A stretch of DNA of 64,000 bases from Flavilitoribacter nigricans DSM 23189 = NBRC 102662 (GCF_002646595.1 NZ_PDUD01000021.1:186001-250000); one strand, 5' to 3'. Numbered from the stretch's first letter, positions 26,038 to 35,017 are shown. The notes: generated by a model from the sequence alone, not told the origin. Translations and numbers: made by a program.

Positions 26038-26268
26038 ATGACAAAAAAATACGCCAGTTGCAAACTCCGGCCAGCGTCGTGAGGCTGACTTTATGTTGAC
26101 TGTTTACGTAACATCAACTATACACTACAACGCAATTTGCGTTAATAGTTAGAAATGCTTATTGTGGTCTGTGAATATATTTAAAATCCCGCCCATCACT
26201 GCCCAGAACCGTTCGTCATATTTTTTTGGCGCTAAATAGTCAAATGGGCTACTTTTCCCGAAAAAAAG
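26038..26268. other. Spacer with a segment resembling the region upstream of the TlpA-like gene
   Basis: 231 AT-rich bases. AATAGTTAGAAATGCTTATT at 26144-26163 corresponds to AATAGTTGGAAATTCTTATT at 24325-24344. A small inverted repeat AACGC-AATTT-GCGTT lies just before it. No gene is seen. Confidence 0.45.
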
Positions 26269-27675
26269 ATGCGCAAATCAGTTTTATTCACTTTTGGAAT
26301 ATTGTTAGTTTGTAGTATGCAAGGGCAAACGCTGGCAGGTGACTGGCACGGTACGCTGGATTTCAGCGGAATGAAGCTGCGCCTGGTTTTCCACATCGAG
26401 GAAGCGGATGGTAATTATACCGCCACGATGGACTCCCCGGATCAGGGAGCCAGTGGTATTCCTGTGGAAAAAGTGTCCCTTACGGATCAGGAAGTCGAGA
26501 TCAATTTACCCAAGCTGGGGATCTCCTACAAGGGAGAATTGGATGCAGCCGGAAGCCGGATCACCGGGAATTTTCAGCAGGGAGGAGCGGTGATCCCACT
26601 CGAGTTGGGACGAGAAGCCCAGGAAAAGCCCGTGATCAAGCGCCCGCAGGAGCCGGAAGGGCCGCTACCTTACCGGGAAGAAGAAGTGACGTACGATAAT
26701 GCCGAAGCAGAAGGTGTTACGCTGGCCGGCACGCTCAGCCTGCCCGTCGGAGACGGTCCTTTCCCCGCCGTTATCCTGATCAGCGGCTCCGGCCCGCAGG
26801 ATCGCAATGAGGAATTATTAGGGCACAAGCCTTTCCTGGTGATCGCCGATCATTTTACCCGGACCGGCATCGCCGTACTGCGGTTCGATGACCGGGGTGT
26901 GGCCGGATCGACCGGAGATTTTAAGGCTGCGACTTCCCAGGATTTTGCCTCCGACGTGCGGGCGGGCATATCATTTCTCCAAAAACGGACTGAGATCGAC
27001 CGGCAGCATATCGGTCTGGTCGGACACAGCGAAGGTGGCCTGATCGCACCCATCGTTGCTGCGGATAATCCGGATGTTGATTTTATCGTCATGATGGCCG
27101 GCCCGGGTGTGAACGGTACGGAGATCCTGCTCCTGCAGCAACAGCTCATTGCCCGGGCGGAGGGCGCTTCCGAGGAAGAGATCGAACGGACGCGAAAAGC
27201 GAGCATGAAGATGTACGAGGATATCCGTAAAACCAAAGATCTGGAGCGCACCAAGAAGGAACTGGTGGAATACGTGAAAAAAGAACTTGATCGCCTGTCC
27301 GAGCAGGAAAAATCCGGCTTAGGGGATCTCGACAAGCTGGCGAAACAACAGGTTGAGACCCTGTCGGGGCCCTGGTTCCGTTACTTCCTCAGCTACGATC
27401 CACAACCGACACTGAAAAAAGTAAGCTGCCCGGTATTGGCCATCAATGGCAGCAAAGACCTGCAGGTGGACGCGGAGCAGAATATACCGATGATCGAAAA
27501 AGCCCTGAAAGCCGGTGGCAATAAGCAGTTCACCACCCGGGTACTTCCCGGTTTGAATCACCTGTTCCAACACTCGGAAACGGGGCGCTCCAGCGAATAC
27601 GGACAATTAGAGGAAACCTTCGCTCCCGAAGCGCTGGACCTGATGACGGACTGGATCAGGGAGCAGGTAGAATAA
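26269..27675 (+). CDS. Exported alpha/beta hydrolase (S33-type)
   Basis: 468 residues. Signal peptide at about 1-19 (VLFTFGILLVCSMQGQ). Residues 20-120 form a small beta domain (LAGDWHGTLDFSGMKLRLVFHIEE) common in front of this hydrolase type. The hydrolase begins near GTLSLPVGDGPFPAVILISGSGPQDR. The triad can be placed: Ser254 in GLVGHSEGG, Asp in INGSKDLQVD and His in GLNHLFQ. A charged helical insert (KASMKMYEDIRKTKDLERTKKELVEYVKKELDRL) forms the lid. It is probably a periplasmic esterase or peptidase of unknown substrate. It ends 37 bases before the sensor kinase gene. Confidence 0.85.
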   Translation: MRKSVLFTFGILLVCSMQGQTLAGDWHGTLDFSGMKLRLVFHIEEADGNYTATMDSPDQGASGIPVEKVSLTDQEVEINLPKLGISYKGELDAAGSRITGNFQQGGAVIPLELGREAQEKPVIKRPQEPEGPLPYREEEVTYDNAEAEGVTLAGTLSLPVGDGPFPAVILISGSGPQDRNEELLGHKPFLVIADHFTRTGIAVLRFDDRGVAGSTGDFKAATSQDFASDVRAGISFLQKRTEIDRQHIGLVGHSEGGLIAPIVAADNPDVDFIVMMAGPGVNGTEILLLQQQLIARAEGASEEEIERTRKASMKMYEDIRKTKDLERTKKELVEYVKKELDRLSEQEKSGLGDLDKLAKQQVETLSGPWFRYFLSYDPQPTLKKVSCPVLAINGSKDLQVDAEQNIPMIEKALKAGGNKQFTTRVLPGLNHLFQHSETGRSSEYGQLEETFAPEALDLMTDWIREQVE

Positions 27676-27712
27676 GCGGACCTACGGAAAAGGATCCGGC
27701 AAGCAGAACAAA

Positions 27713-28765
27713 ATGATGCAAAAAAAACAAAGGCACTTCTGGATGGCTCAAATTGGGGGCTGGTCGCTGGCGACTTTCCTCAATATTGTGATCAATCAAC
27801 TGCTCCAGCCCTATCCGGGCCTGGTGATGGCCAGCATATTGGCCATGAGCCTGGGGTGCCTGACCACTTTGCTCTACCGAAAGCTGATCCACCGCTGGGG
27901 CTGGAGAAACCGGTCTCCCCGCGGCCTGGTGATCCCCGTTTTGTTCAGCGTGCCGGTGATTTCCACCCTTTGGGCCGTATCTTTTGCTCTGGCGGCGAGC
28001 CTGTTCGGGGCCTGGCTTGGAATACCGCGGGCGCCTTTTCTGCAGTATTTTCTGGGCGTATTCGTCAGCGGTCAGATGATCATCCTCATTTGGGTGAGCA
28101 GTTACTTCGCCTACCATTATTTCACCAAGTTTTCCCAGGCGGAGGTGGAAAAATGGCGTCTGAAAGCTATCGCCAAAGAGGCGCAATTGGGGGCTTTGAA
28201 AGCACAGATCAACCCCCATTTCATGTTCAACGCACTGAATAATATCCGGGCGCTGATCCTGGAAGACCAGTCGCGTTCGCGGGAAATGCTGACCCATTTG
28301 TCGGAATTGCTGCGGTATAATTTTTCCAGCAACAACCAGCAACTGGTGCCGTTAGATCGGGAAATGGATATCGTCCGGAGTTATCTGGAGCTGGTCTCCA
28401 TCCAGTACGAAAAGCGCCTGTTTGCCCAGATCGATTACGACCGGACCCTCTCCGAAGTGCTGGTGCCGCCAATGGTGATCCAGCTGTTGGTGGAGAATGC
28501 CATCAAACACGGGGTGGCGCTGTCTCCGGATGGCGGGAAGGTCATGATCTACGCCGAACGGGTCGGTCAACTCATTCGGCTGGTGGTTAAAAACACCGGT
28601 TATCTGCAGGCGCAGGAGCGACTGGAAGCCCCTTCGGGAGTGGGACTACAAAACATCAGGGAACGCTTGCGCCTGTTGTTCGACGACAAGGCGGATTTCC
28701 GGATCGAGGAACGCAACGGCTGGGTGACCGCTTCCGTGCTCTTTCCGATTGAAGAAATGATCTGA
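27713..28765 (+). CDS. LytS-type sensor histidine kinase
   Basis: 350 residues. Four hydrophobic segments (about 12-30, 35-55, 72-100 and 110-135) make the membrane part, with almost no extracytoplasmic loop to bind a ligand. The His_kinase domain follows: phosphoacceptor His169 in QINPHFMFNALNNI, then LSELLRYNF and a GHKL ATPase with VENAIKHG and GVGLQNIRERL. This is the short bacterial LytS-like kinase common in Bacteroidota. It phosphorylates the LytTR regulator encoded 20 bases downstream. The DUF1648 membrane protein that follows may share the signal. Confidence 0.93.
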   Translation: MMQKKQRHFWMAQIGGWSLATFLNIVINQLLQPYPGLVMASILAMSLGCLTTLLYRKLIHRWGWRNRSPRGLVIPVLFSVPVISTLWAVSFALAASLFGAWLGIPRAPFLQYFLGVFVSGQMIILIWVSSYFAYHYFTKFSQAEVEKWRLKAIAKEAQLGALKAQINPHFMFNALNNIRALILEDQSRSREMLTHLSELLRYNFSSNNQQLVPLDREMDIVRSYLELVSIQYEKRLFAQIDYDRTLSEVLVPPMVIQLLVENAIKHGVALSPDGGKVMIYAERVGQLIRLVVKNTGYLQAQERLEAPSGVGLQNIRERLRLLFDDKADFRIEERNGWVTASVLFPIEEMI

Positions 28766-28785
28766 TCGAAAAACGATGGTATACG

Positions 28786-29499
28786 ATGACGAGCATAATT
28801 GTTGAGGATTCGCGCTTAGCCCGGCAGGAACTGAGGAATCTGCTGGAAAAACACGCCGAGATCGAGGTGGTCGGGGAGGCTTCCCACGCGGAAGAAGCCC
28901 GGCAACTGATCGAATCCCTGGAGCCCGATCTGCTTTTTCTGGACATTCAGTTGCCGGGAAAGAACGGCTTCGACCTGCTGGAAATGCTGGAAACCAGTCC
29001 GATGGTGGTTTTTACCACGGCTTTTGATGAGTATGCCGTCAAATCATTCGAGTACAATACCCTGGACTATCTGTTGAAGCCAATTAGGCCGGAGCGCCTG
29101 GCGGCTACCGTCGAACGCCTGCTGGAAAGATGGAACCAACAGGATCATCCGGAACGGGGCCTGATGCAGGCGCACAGCCAGGTATTTGTGCGGGACGGCG
29201 AGTCCTGCTGGCTGGTCCGGCTCAGTGAGGTTCGCCTCATGGAAGTGGTGGGCAATTATACCCGGCTTTACTTTGAGGACAACCGTCCGCTGATCCAGCG
29301 GTCCCTGAACCAACTGGAATCGCGACTGGATCCCCAGTTGTTCTTCCGGGCCAACCGGCAGCAGATGATCAATCTGCAGTGGATAGAACACATCGATACC
29401 TGGTTTAACGGAAAACTCCGGATCCGCCTGCGGGGTGGGGAAGAAGTGGAAGTTTCCCGCCGGCAGGCCGCAAAATTCAAAGACATTTTAAGTTTGTAA
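28786..29499 (+). CDS. LytTR family response regulator, partner of the upstream kinase
   Basis: 237 residues. Receiver domain with phosphoacceptor Asp53 in LLFLDIQLPGKNG, TTAFDEYAVKSFEYNTLDYLLKP as the switch region, then a LytTR domain from about residue 135 (VFVRDGESCWLVRLSEVRLMEVVGNYTRLYF, FFRANRQQMINLQWIEHI, LRIRLRGGEEVEVSRRQAAKFK). It is a cytoplasmic transcription factor that acts as the output of the two-gene system beginning at 27713. The DUF1648 gene begins 11 bases after its stop and is likely part of the same transcript. Confidence 0.94.
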   Translation: MTSIIVEDSRLARQELRNLLEKHAEIEVVGEASHAEEARQLIESLEPDLLFLDIQLPGKNGFDLLEMLETSPMVVFTTAFDEYAVKSFEYNTLDYLLKPIRPERLAATVERLLERWNQQDHPERGLMQAHSQVFVRDGESCWLVRLSEVRLMEVVGNYTRLYFEDNRPLIQRSLNQLESRLDPQLFFRANRQQMINLQWIEHIDTWFNGKLRIRLRGGEEVEVSRRQAAKFKDILSL

Positions 29500-29509
29500 A
29501 TAAGCACCA

Positions 29510-30010
29510 ATGAACAAGAATCAGCCTAAAATCTTACCTCCGAAAAGTTCTCTCCAACAGTTAATGAACAGTCTGGCCCTGGTCGGACTGATCGGATTCG
29601 TTATCTTCTTTCTACTCAAATGGCCGGGCTTGCCCGATCCGGTGCCACGCCACTTCAACGGTGCGGGAGAGCCGGATGCCTATGGCAGTAAATACATCAT
29701 GATGATCCTGCCCCTTCTGGCAATTGGTATGTACCTGTTCTTTAATTTTATATCCAAACGCCCGCACACCTTCAACTATCCCGTTCCGATTACCGAAGAA
29801 AATGCGGAGCGGCAGTATACACTGGCTTTGAATATGATGAGTGCACTCTGTGCCGGTATTATTCTCGCCTTCTTTTACATCAGCTGGCGTACCGTCGCGG
29901 TGGTGAATCAGGAAGCGTCCGGTCTGGGTTGGTGGTTCATGCCGGTTTTCCTGCTGGTTACTTTTTTACCGATCGGTATCTACCTGGCTAAAGCGAATAA
30001 AAAGAGCTAA
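29510..30010 (+). CDS. DUF1648 domain membrane protein
   Basis: 166 residues. The first helix and following loop carry the DUF1648 signature LKWPGLPDPVPRHFNGAGEPD with the invariant P-x-H-F/W-x-G-x-G. Four hydrophobic segments at about 22-40, 63-82, 103-125 and 140-160. In Bacteria this domain occurs in small membrane proteins such as SdpI-like immunity and signal proteins, where it forms a membrane sensor or protector. Its position as third gene of a LytS/LytTR operon fits a target or accessory sensor of that system; this is inference. Confidence 0.78.
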   Translation: MNKNQPKILPPKSSLQQLMNSLALVGLIGFVIFFLLKWPGLPDPVPRHFNGAGEPDAYGSKYIMMILPLLAIGMYLFFNFISKRPHTFNYPVPITEENAERQYTLALNMMSALCAGIILAFFYISWRTVAVVNQEASGLGWWFMPVFLLVTFLPIGIYLAKANKKS

Positions 30011-30334
30011 GCTCGACTTTAGCATTTTATGTTGCGTCGGGTTAAATAGAATAGGAAAACGGACATTCCAGATCAATACATGGCCAGGGCTACGCCCTTC
30101 GATGTAAACCCCGTTACTGATCTACAAATATTATCGCAGCTACGCCGCTTACATGGATAAGGGCATCGCCCTGGAGATAAAATGGGGTTCCTCCACCCAG
30201 TGAGAGGTTTTCAAACAGTCTTTAAGCGGAATTTGCCCGGCCGGCGGTCTGCCAGTTTGGCAAAACGCCCACTTTCGCTCTGCCAGATAGGGCGATATAA
30301 CGAAAATGGTATAACATTTGATCCGGAACTGTTT
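30011..30334. other. 324-base intergenic region with a dispersed repeat
   Basis: Holds the palindromic repeat at 30080-30175 and, nearer the next gene, an AT-rich stretch with TATAACATTTG about 15 bases before the ATG at 30335, loosely like a -7 box. An in-frame extension of the next gene up to 30182 runs through the repeat and is not taken as coding. Confidence 0.5.
30080..30175 (-). repeat. Dispersed palindromic repeat, copy 3 (variant)
   Basis: Contains three short hairpin-like units, AGGGCTACGCCCTT (30086-30099), GCAGCTACGCCGCTT near 30136-30150 and AGGGCATCGCCCTGG near 30159-30173. Read on the minus strand, CGTAGCTGCGATAATATTTG then TAGA matches the core of the motifs at 19161 and 63496. 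No coding frame. Confidence 0.5.
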
Positions 30335-30727
30335 ATGAAGCGATCTTCCGAATCTCCATTCCGGTCCCGGTCCAATCAGGCGCTTTGGTTTTTGCTCCTG
30401 AGTAGCCTGTTGGCCGTTGCTGCCGAAGCAGCAACACCGGTAACGACCGTGGTGTACGATGAGGTTCCGGAATTGTTGGACCAGCCGGCCGACCTTTCTT
30501 CCATAAGCTATGACCTGCCGCTACTTTCCCCGGTCGGCATTTTTCCGTTGCGGGGGAACGTAGCGCCTGGCCGGTCTGCGGTATCCGCCTGGCGGCTGCG
30601 GCACTACCAGCATGCGGTTACCTTGCTCATTCAGGATAGTCACCGACACTACCTGCACGCCCGGCCGCTACCGATAGATCGATTAACTTTCCACCATACT
30701 TCTCTACCTGATCCACAGGAATTGTAG
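30335..30727 (+). CDS. Small exported protein of unknown function
   Basis: 130 residues from the ATG at 30335 (MKRSSESPFRSRSNQALWF). A basic N-terminus, a hydrophobic stretch LWFLLLSSLLAV and AEA-A give a clear signal peptide of about 33 residues. The mature part of about 97 residues is rich in His, Leu and Arg (WRLRHYQHAVTLLIQDSHRHYLHAR) and shows no domain that I recognise. It lies 86 bases upstream of the SecA paralogue on the same strand; whether it is a substrate or only a neighbour cannot be told. Confidence 0.5.
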   Translation: MKRSSESPFRSRSNQALWFLLLSSLLAVAAEAATPVTTVVYDEVPELLDQPADLSSISYDLPLLSPVGIFPLRGNVAPGRSAVSAWRLRHYQHAVTLLIQDSHRHYLHARPLPIDRLTFHHTSLPDPQEL

Positions 30728-30813
30728 TTCACCTCCAACGGAATACTTTCATTAACCGGCAGCCAGCATTGCCGCAACTCCGGCCGGTCTGTGCTGCCAT
30801 CAACTGTGGATCC

Positions 30814-33165
30814 ATGTCTGCTTTCAAAAAAATAAAAAAATCTCCGATCGAGGAAGAGTTCGGGCAATACAGGGTATTACTACCTCAGATCGATCAATAT
30901 TTTCAATACTATCATCAGGTTCCCGATCATGAATTACAAACCGCTGCGGCCGGTTTGCGGGCCGCAGCAACCGATCACCAGGATCTGGCGCTATTGCTGC
31001 CGGACGCATACGGACTGGTGAAGGAAGCCTGTTTCCGGCAATTCGGGCTGCTGGCTTACGACGAACAACTGATCGCGGCCATTGCGCTGCACCACGGTAA
31101 TATGTTGGAGATGCAGACGGGCGAGGGAAAAACGCTGACGGCGCTGTTCCCGGCCTTCCTGAACGGCCTGTTGGGAAAAGGAGTACACATCCTGACCTTC
31201 AACGATTATCTGGCCCGGCGGGACGCCGATTGGAGTCGTCCGCTCTTTACCCGGCTCGGTCTTAGTTCGGACTGTATCCAGCAGGGAATGCCACTAGACG
31301 AAAAACGACACGCCTACCGGGCGGACATCACCTACGCTACGGCTAAGGAAGCGGGCTTTGATTATCTGTACTCGGCCATGGCTTACGCACCGGAAGAACT
31401 GGTCCAGCGCCCTTTCTTCTTTGCTATCGTGGATGAAGCCGATGCACTGATGATCGATGAAGCCAGGAATCCGCTGGTACTGGCCGGTCGGATGGATCCT
31501 ACCGAAGTGGATGCGAAAGCGATGGCTGATCTGGCGGCTGGCCTCGAACAGGGAGCGGATTTCGAACTAAACGATTATGCCCGGAATATCTTTCTGACCG
31601 AATCCGGCATCCGGAAGCTGGAAATGCAACTGGAGGTCGAAAACCTGATGGCGGATGAGCACCATGCCCTGCTGACTGCCCTTAATCTCGCGCTGCACGC
31701 CCGCATGCTCCTGAAGCGGGATATCGACTATGTGGTCAAGAACGGCGCGATCCTGCAGGTGGACGAGTTCACGGGGCGGGTAGTTCCCGATCGAAAATGG
31801 CGGAATGGACTACAAACCGCCGTAGAAGCCAAAGAAGGTCTGCCGGTTCGTTCGGAAGGCACTATTCTGAATGCTATTTCGCTGCAGCATTTCCTCTATA
31901 CCTACCCCAAACTGGCCGGAATGACGGCTACGGCCCGCGCGGCAGCGGAAGAGTTCGAAAATTTCTACAAACTCCGGACCGTCATTGTACCGCCACATTT
32001 GCCGGACCGTCGCCAGGACGAGCCCGATCTGGTCTTTGCCGATCTTGCGGCGAAAAACCGCGCCATTGTGGAGGAAGTAAAACGGGTACACCACCGGGGG
32101 CAGCCCATTCTGATCGGCACCCTCAACGTAAAAGAATCTGAGCAACTGGCTAATCTGCTGAGCGCAGCCGGGGTCAAGTGCGAAGTACTCAATGCCAAGG
32201 AGGACGCCCGGGAAGCCGCGATTGTGGCCCGGGCGGCCCGGCCCGGTCAGGTAACCATATCTACGAATATGGCGGGCCGGGGTACGGATATTACGCTCGG
32301 CGGCGGGGACCAGGCGGAGCGGGAACAGGTGATCTCACTGGGCGGCCTGTACATTCTGGGCACCAATCGGCACGAAAGCAGCCGGATCGACCGGCAGTTG
32401 CGGGGCCGGGCCGGCCGGCAGGGTGATCCGGGCCAGACGCGTTTTTTTATCAGTTTACAGGATGAGCTGATGGTAAAGTATCGCCTGCAGGAAGCGCTCC
32501 CGAAAAAATATCGTCAGCTCAGCGGACCGGAACCGATCACGGAACCCAAAGTCCTGAAGTTCATCGACCACATCCAGCGGGTGATCGAAGGGCAGACCTA
32601 CGATATGCGCCGCAATCTGCTCCACTATTCCGAACTGGTGGAAAAACAACGCCTGATCATCCAGAGCGAACGCCGGGAGATCCTCCTGGACGATAACTGC
32701 TTACTGGAGCGTATCGGATGGGAAGGGACCGAACCTCCTGAGAACACTTTGCTGGATGGATTGAGAAGGCTGGCGCTGGGACTGTACGATCGGTACTGGT
32801 CGGATCACCTGGATCAATTACAGCAACTGAAGGAGGGGATCTATCTGGTGCGTTTCGGGGGGCAAAAACCGCTGCGGGAATACCAGCGGCAGTCCGACCG
32901 CTGGTTCCGGGAGCTCTGCGAACGGATCGATACGGACCTGGTCCGGAAAGCGGCCCTGCTGATCGAGGATCCTGAACTGGACCTGCGGACGCTCGGAGTG
33001 CAAAAGCCGGCATCTACCTGGACGTACCTGATCAATGACAATCCCTTTGGGAATCAGCTGGCCATCATGCTGCTGGACAACAGCAATCTGGGTTTCCAGG
33101 CGGATCCGATCTCGGCAGTATTTTTATTCATCGCGGGTTTGTTACAACGAAGAAAGAAGCGCTGA
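30814..33165 (+). CDS. SecA-like preprotein translocase ATPase, probable second SecA
   Basis: 783 residues from the ATG at 30814 (MSAFKKIKKSPIEEEFGQYR); 15 extra codons upstream are possible but not family-like. Walker A is GEGKT at 103-107, the DEAD box is DEAD at 207-210 within AIVDEADALMIDEARNPL, and motif VI region RQLRGRAGRQGDPGQT is intact, as are VDEFTGR, KLAGMTATA and TNMAGRGTDITLGGGD. So it is an active-looking motor. Differences from housekeeping SecA: TYATAKEAGFDYL replaces the usual TYGTNNEFGFDYL, and it ends soon after the helical wing domain (LLQRRKKR) with no C-terminal linker or CxCx8CH/CC zinc motif. Housekeeping SecA of this phylum is usually well over 1000 residues, so this is probably an accessory SecA2-type protein for a subset of exports. 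Confidence 0.85.
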   Translation: MSAFKKIKKSPIEEEFGQYRVLLPQIDQYFQYYHQVPDHELQTAAAGLRAAATDHQDLALLLPDAYGLVKEACFRQFGLLAYDEQLIAAIALHHGNMLEMQTGEGKTLTALFPAFLNGLLGKGVHILTFNDYLARRDADWSRPLFTRLGLSSDCIQQGMPLDEKRHAYRADITYATAKEAGFDYLYSAMAYAPEELVQRPFFFAIVDEADALMIDEARNPLVLAGRMDPTEVDAKAMADLAAGLEQGADFELNDYARNIFLTESGIRKLEMQLEVENLMADEHHALLTALNLALHARMLLKRDIDYVVKNGAILQVDEFTGRVVPDRKWRNGLQTAVEAKEGLPVRSEGTILNAISLQHFLYTYPKLAGMTATARAAAEEFENFYKLRTVIVPPHLPDRRQDEPDLVFADLAAKNRAIVEEVKRVHHRGQPILIGTLNVKESEQLANLLSAAGVKCEVLNAKEDAREAAIVARAARPGQVTISTNMAGRGTDITLGGGDQAEREQVISLGGLYILGTNRHESSRIDRQLRGRAGRQGDPGQTRFFISLQDELMVKYRLQEALPKKYRQLSGPEPITEPKVLKFIDHIQRVIEGQTYDMRRNLLHYSELVEKQRLIIQSERREILLDDNCLLERIGWEGTEPPENTLLDGLRRLALGLYDRYWSDHLDQLQQLKEGIYLVRFGGQKPLREYQRQSDRWFRELCERIDTDLVRKAALLIEDPELDLRTLGVQKPASTWTYLINDNPFGNQLAIMLLDNSNLGFQADPISAVFLFIAGLLQRRKKR

Positions 33166-33222
33166 AAAGGAGAGGACGATAAAATATTTCGGGTAATTTA
33201 ATCATAATCGTCAACTACTGCG

Positions 33223-33230
33223 TAACTTTG
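33223..33230 (+). promoter_or_regulatory. -7 promoter box of the DUF4271-hemD-aat run
   Basis: TAACTTTG matches TAnnTTTG. An AT-rich TTTA about 22 bases upstream could serve as a degenerate -33 box. Transcription would start about 33237, just before the in-frame TTG at 33241, which supports the ATG at 33262 as the real start of the next gene. Confidence 0.5.
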
Positions 33231-33261
33231 CATTTACCAGTTGGATACAAAAGCTAACTCC

Positions 33262-34194
33262 ATGCTGAAGGTCTCCCGAAGACTTACATCTTTTCTTACT
33301 TTTTTTGTGTTAACCGCCGCAGTCGTACTAGCTACGGGTGGCGGGCTACGGGCCCAGGGAGAAGGCAACCCCTTCGACATCAAACCCCGATTGGGGCAGA
33401 TGCCGGAGAGTACCGGACCGGCGGCAGCGGATGTACCAACGGGCAATCCTTTCGATATCATTGCCCCGGACAGTGCGGATACCCTGGCGGCGGGTGAAAG
33501 CCCACAACTGGACCTGGGAGGCCCGGATGTACTGACCGCGCCGGAGCCGCTGGAAGGATTTATTCTCGGCCTGATGTTATTCAGTTTTTTATTGCTGGCC
33601 ATTCTGGTGACTTTGTTCAGGCCCTATTTCCAGAAAGTGCTGAGTTCGATCGGGAACGACAATTTGTTGTCCCAGGCGCATCGGGAATATCAGCAGGGGC
33701 AGCAATTCCCCTACATCGTTCTTTATCTGACTTTCATGATCAATGCGGGCATCTTCCTTTTTCTGCTGATCCGGAGATTTTATGAGCTCCCGGTCGCTTA
33801 CGGAAACTGGACCCTGCTCCTGTTATGTATCGGAAGTATAGTAGGCATCTTTGTATTCAAACATTTATTGTTGTTTTTCATCGGGCGTGTTTTTCCGGTG
33901 CAGAAAGAGATAAATGTGTATAGTTTCACGATTATGGTTTTCGGTATTTTTATCGGTATTGCCCTGTTTTTGGGCAATGTAGCCCTGGGATTGGCCGCCG
34001 AAAACCTGCTCAGACCCATACTGTGGGTGATTGCCGGCTTCATCGGATTGGTCTATTTGGTACGATCGGTTCGTGGCTTGTTAATCGGGAGCAGATTTAT
34101 CCCATTGCACATTTTTCACTTTTTGTTGTATATTTGCACCGCGGAAATTGCCCCGGTGGCAGTGGTGGTTAAACTGATTATGAAACAGTTATAA
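33262..34194 (+). CDS. DUF4271 membrane protein
   Basis: 310 residues from the ATG at 33262 (MLKVSRRLTSFLTFF). A signal-like helix (about 8-25) is followed by a linker of about 75 residues that twice repeats GNPFDI, then about seven membrane helices from LEGFILGLMLFSFLLLAILVTLF onward, in the pattern of DUF4271. The family is confined to Bacteroidota and nearly always sits beside a uroporphyrinogen-III synthase gene, as here with a 29-base gap. Its role is unknown. Confidence 0.8.
   Translation: MLKVSRRLTSFLTFFVLTAAVVLATGGGLRAQGEGNPFDIKPRLGQMPESTGPAAADVPTGNPFDIIAPDSADTLAAGESPQLDLGGPDVLTAPEPLEGFILGLMLFSFLLLAILVTLFRPYFQKVLSSIGNDNLLSQAHREYQQGQQFPYIVLYLTFMINAGIFLFLLIRRFYELPVAYGNWTLLLLCIGSIVGIFVFKHLLLFFIGRVFPVQKEINVYSFTIMVFGIFIGIALFLGNVALGLAAENLLRPILWVIAGFIGLVYLVRSVRGLLIGSRFIPLHIFHFLLYICTAEIAPVAVVVKLIMKQL
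34129..34136 (+). promoter_or_regulatory. Possible internal promoter for hemD
   Basis: TATATTTG, followed by CACC, is a full match to the TAnnTTTG box but lies inside the last 70 bases of the DUF4271 gene, about 90 bases before the hemD start. The -33 element is not clear. It may give hemD its own transcript. Confidence 0.4.
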
Positions 34195-34223
34195 CCCTAA
34201 GAGCATTATAAAATTCTGAATGG

Positions 34224-35006
34224 ATGACAGCAAATAGCAAAGCTCAAGTGGAAACGTATAAGAAGGTAAAAACCATCTTGGTGTCCCAGCCAAAACCAGA
34301 ACGTTCTCCTTATTACGAATTGGAAAAAAAGTACGGCCTACAGATCGACTGGCGTCCTTTTATCCACGTTGAAGGGGTGATCGCGAAGGAGTTTCGCAAA
34401 CAAAAAGTAAAGCCCGATGAATTTTCGGCCGTGATCTTCACGAGTAAGAATTCAGTCGATCATTTTTTCCGCGTCTGCGAAGAGATGCGCATTAAAATGT
34501 CACAGGAAACTAAATATTTCTGTCTGACGGAAGCCATCGCAAACTACCTTCAGAAGTTCATCGTTTACCGGAAACGCAAAGTGTTTGCGGGCAAACGTAC
34601 CATCCAGGACCTGGCAACAGCCCTGAAGAAACATCGCAATAACGAGACTTTCCTTTTACCGTGCTCCAACCTGGGTGCACAGGCTGTACAGCAGTTTCTG
34701 GACAGCAATAATTTCAAGTGGAAAGACGCGATGATGTACCGCACGGTGAGCAGTGACCTGTCGGACCTCAGTGATGTGAAGTACGACGTATTGGTATTTT
34801 TCAGTCCTCTGGGTATTAAATCGCTGTATGAAAACTTTCCTGATTTTTCTCAGGACGAAACGCGGATGGCTGTTTTCGGAAACAGCACCTGCCGCGCGGT
34901 AGAAGAGCGGGGACTGACGATCAATATCAAGGCACCGGCGCCCGAAACGCCGTCCATGACCATGGCACTCGAAAAGTATCTGCAGCTGTCGAATGCTGAA
35001 GATTAG
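34224..35006 (+). CDS. hemD: Uroporphyrinogen-III synthase
   Basis: 260 residues. The two-lobed HemD fold is recognisable by KTILVSQPKPERSPYYELEKKYGLQIDWRPFIHVEG at the start, AVIFTSKNSVDHFF (the conserved F/V-T-S-x-N-x-V/A) at about 72-85, a linker, then YDVLVFFSPLGIKSLYENFP and MAVFGNSTCRAVEERGL at the end of the second lobe. It closes the linear tetrapyrrole hydroxymethylbilane to uroporphyrinogen III in haem and siroheme synthesis, in the cytoplasm. Sequence conservation in HemD is low, so the assignment rests on these blocks and on the DUF4271 neighbour. Confidence 0.85.
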   Translation: MTANSKAQVETYKKVKTILVSQPKPERSPYYELEKKYGLQIDWRPFIHVEGVIAKEFRKQKVKPDEFSAVIFTSKNSVDHFFRVCEEMRIKMSQETKYFCLTEAIANYLQKFIVYRKRKVFAGKRTIQDLATALKKHRNNETFLLPCSNLGAQAVQQFLDSNNFKWKDAMMYRTVSSDLSDLSDVKYDVLVFFSPLGIKSLYENFPDFSQDETRMAVFGNSTCRAVEERGLTINIKAPAPETPSMTMALEKYLQLSNAED

Positions 35007-35017
35007 CGGTAGTATCG

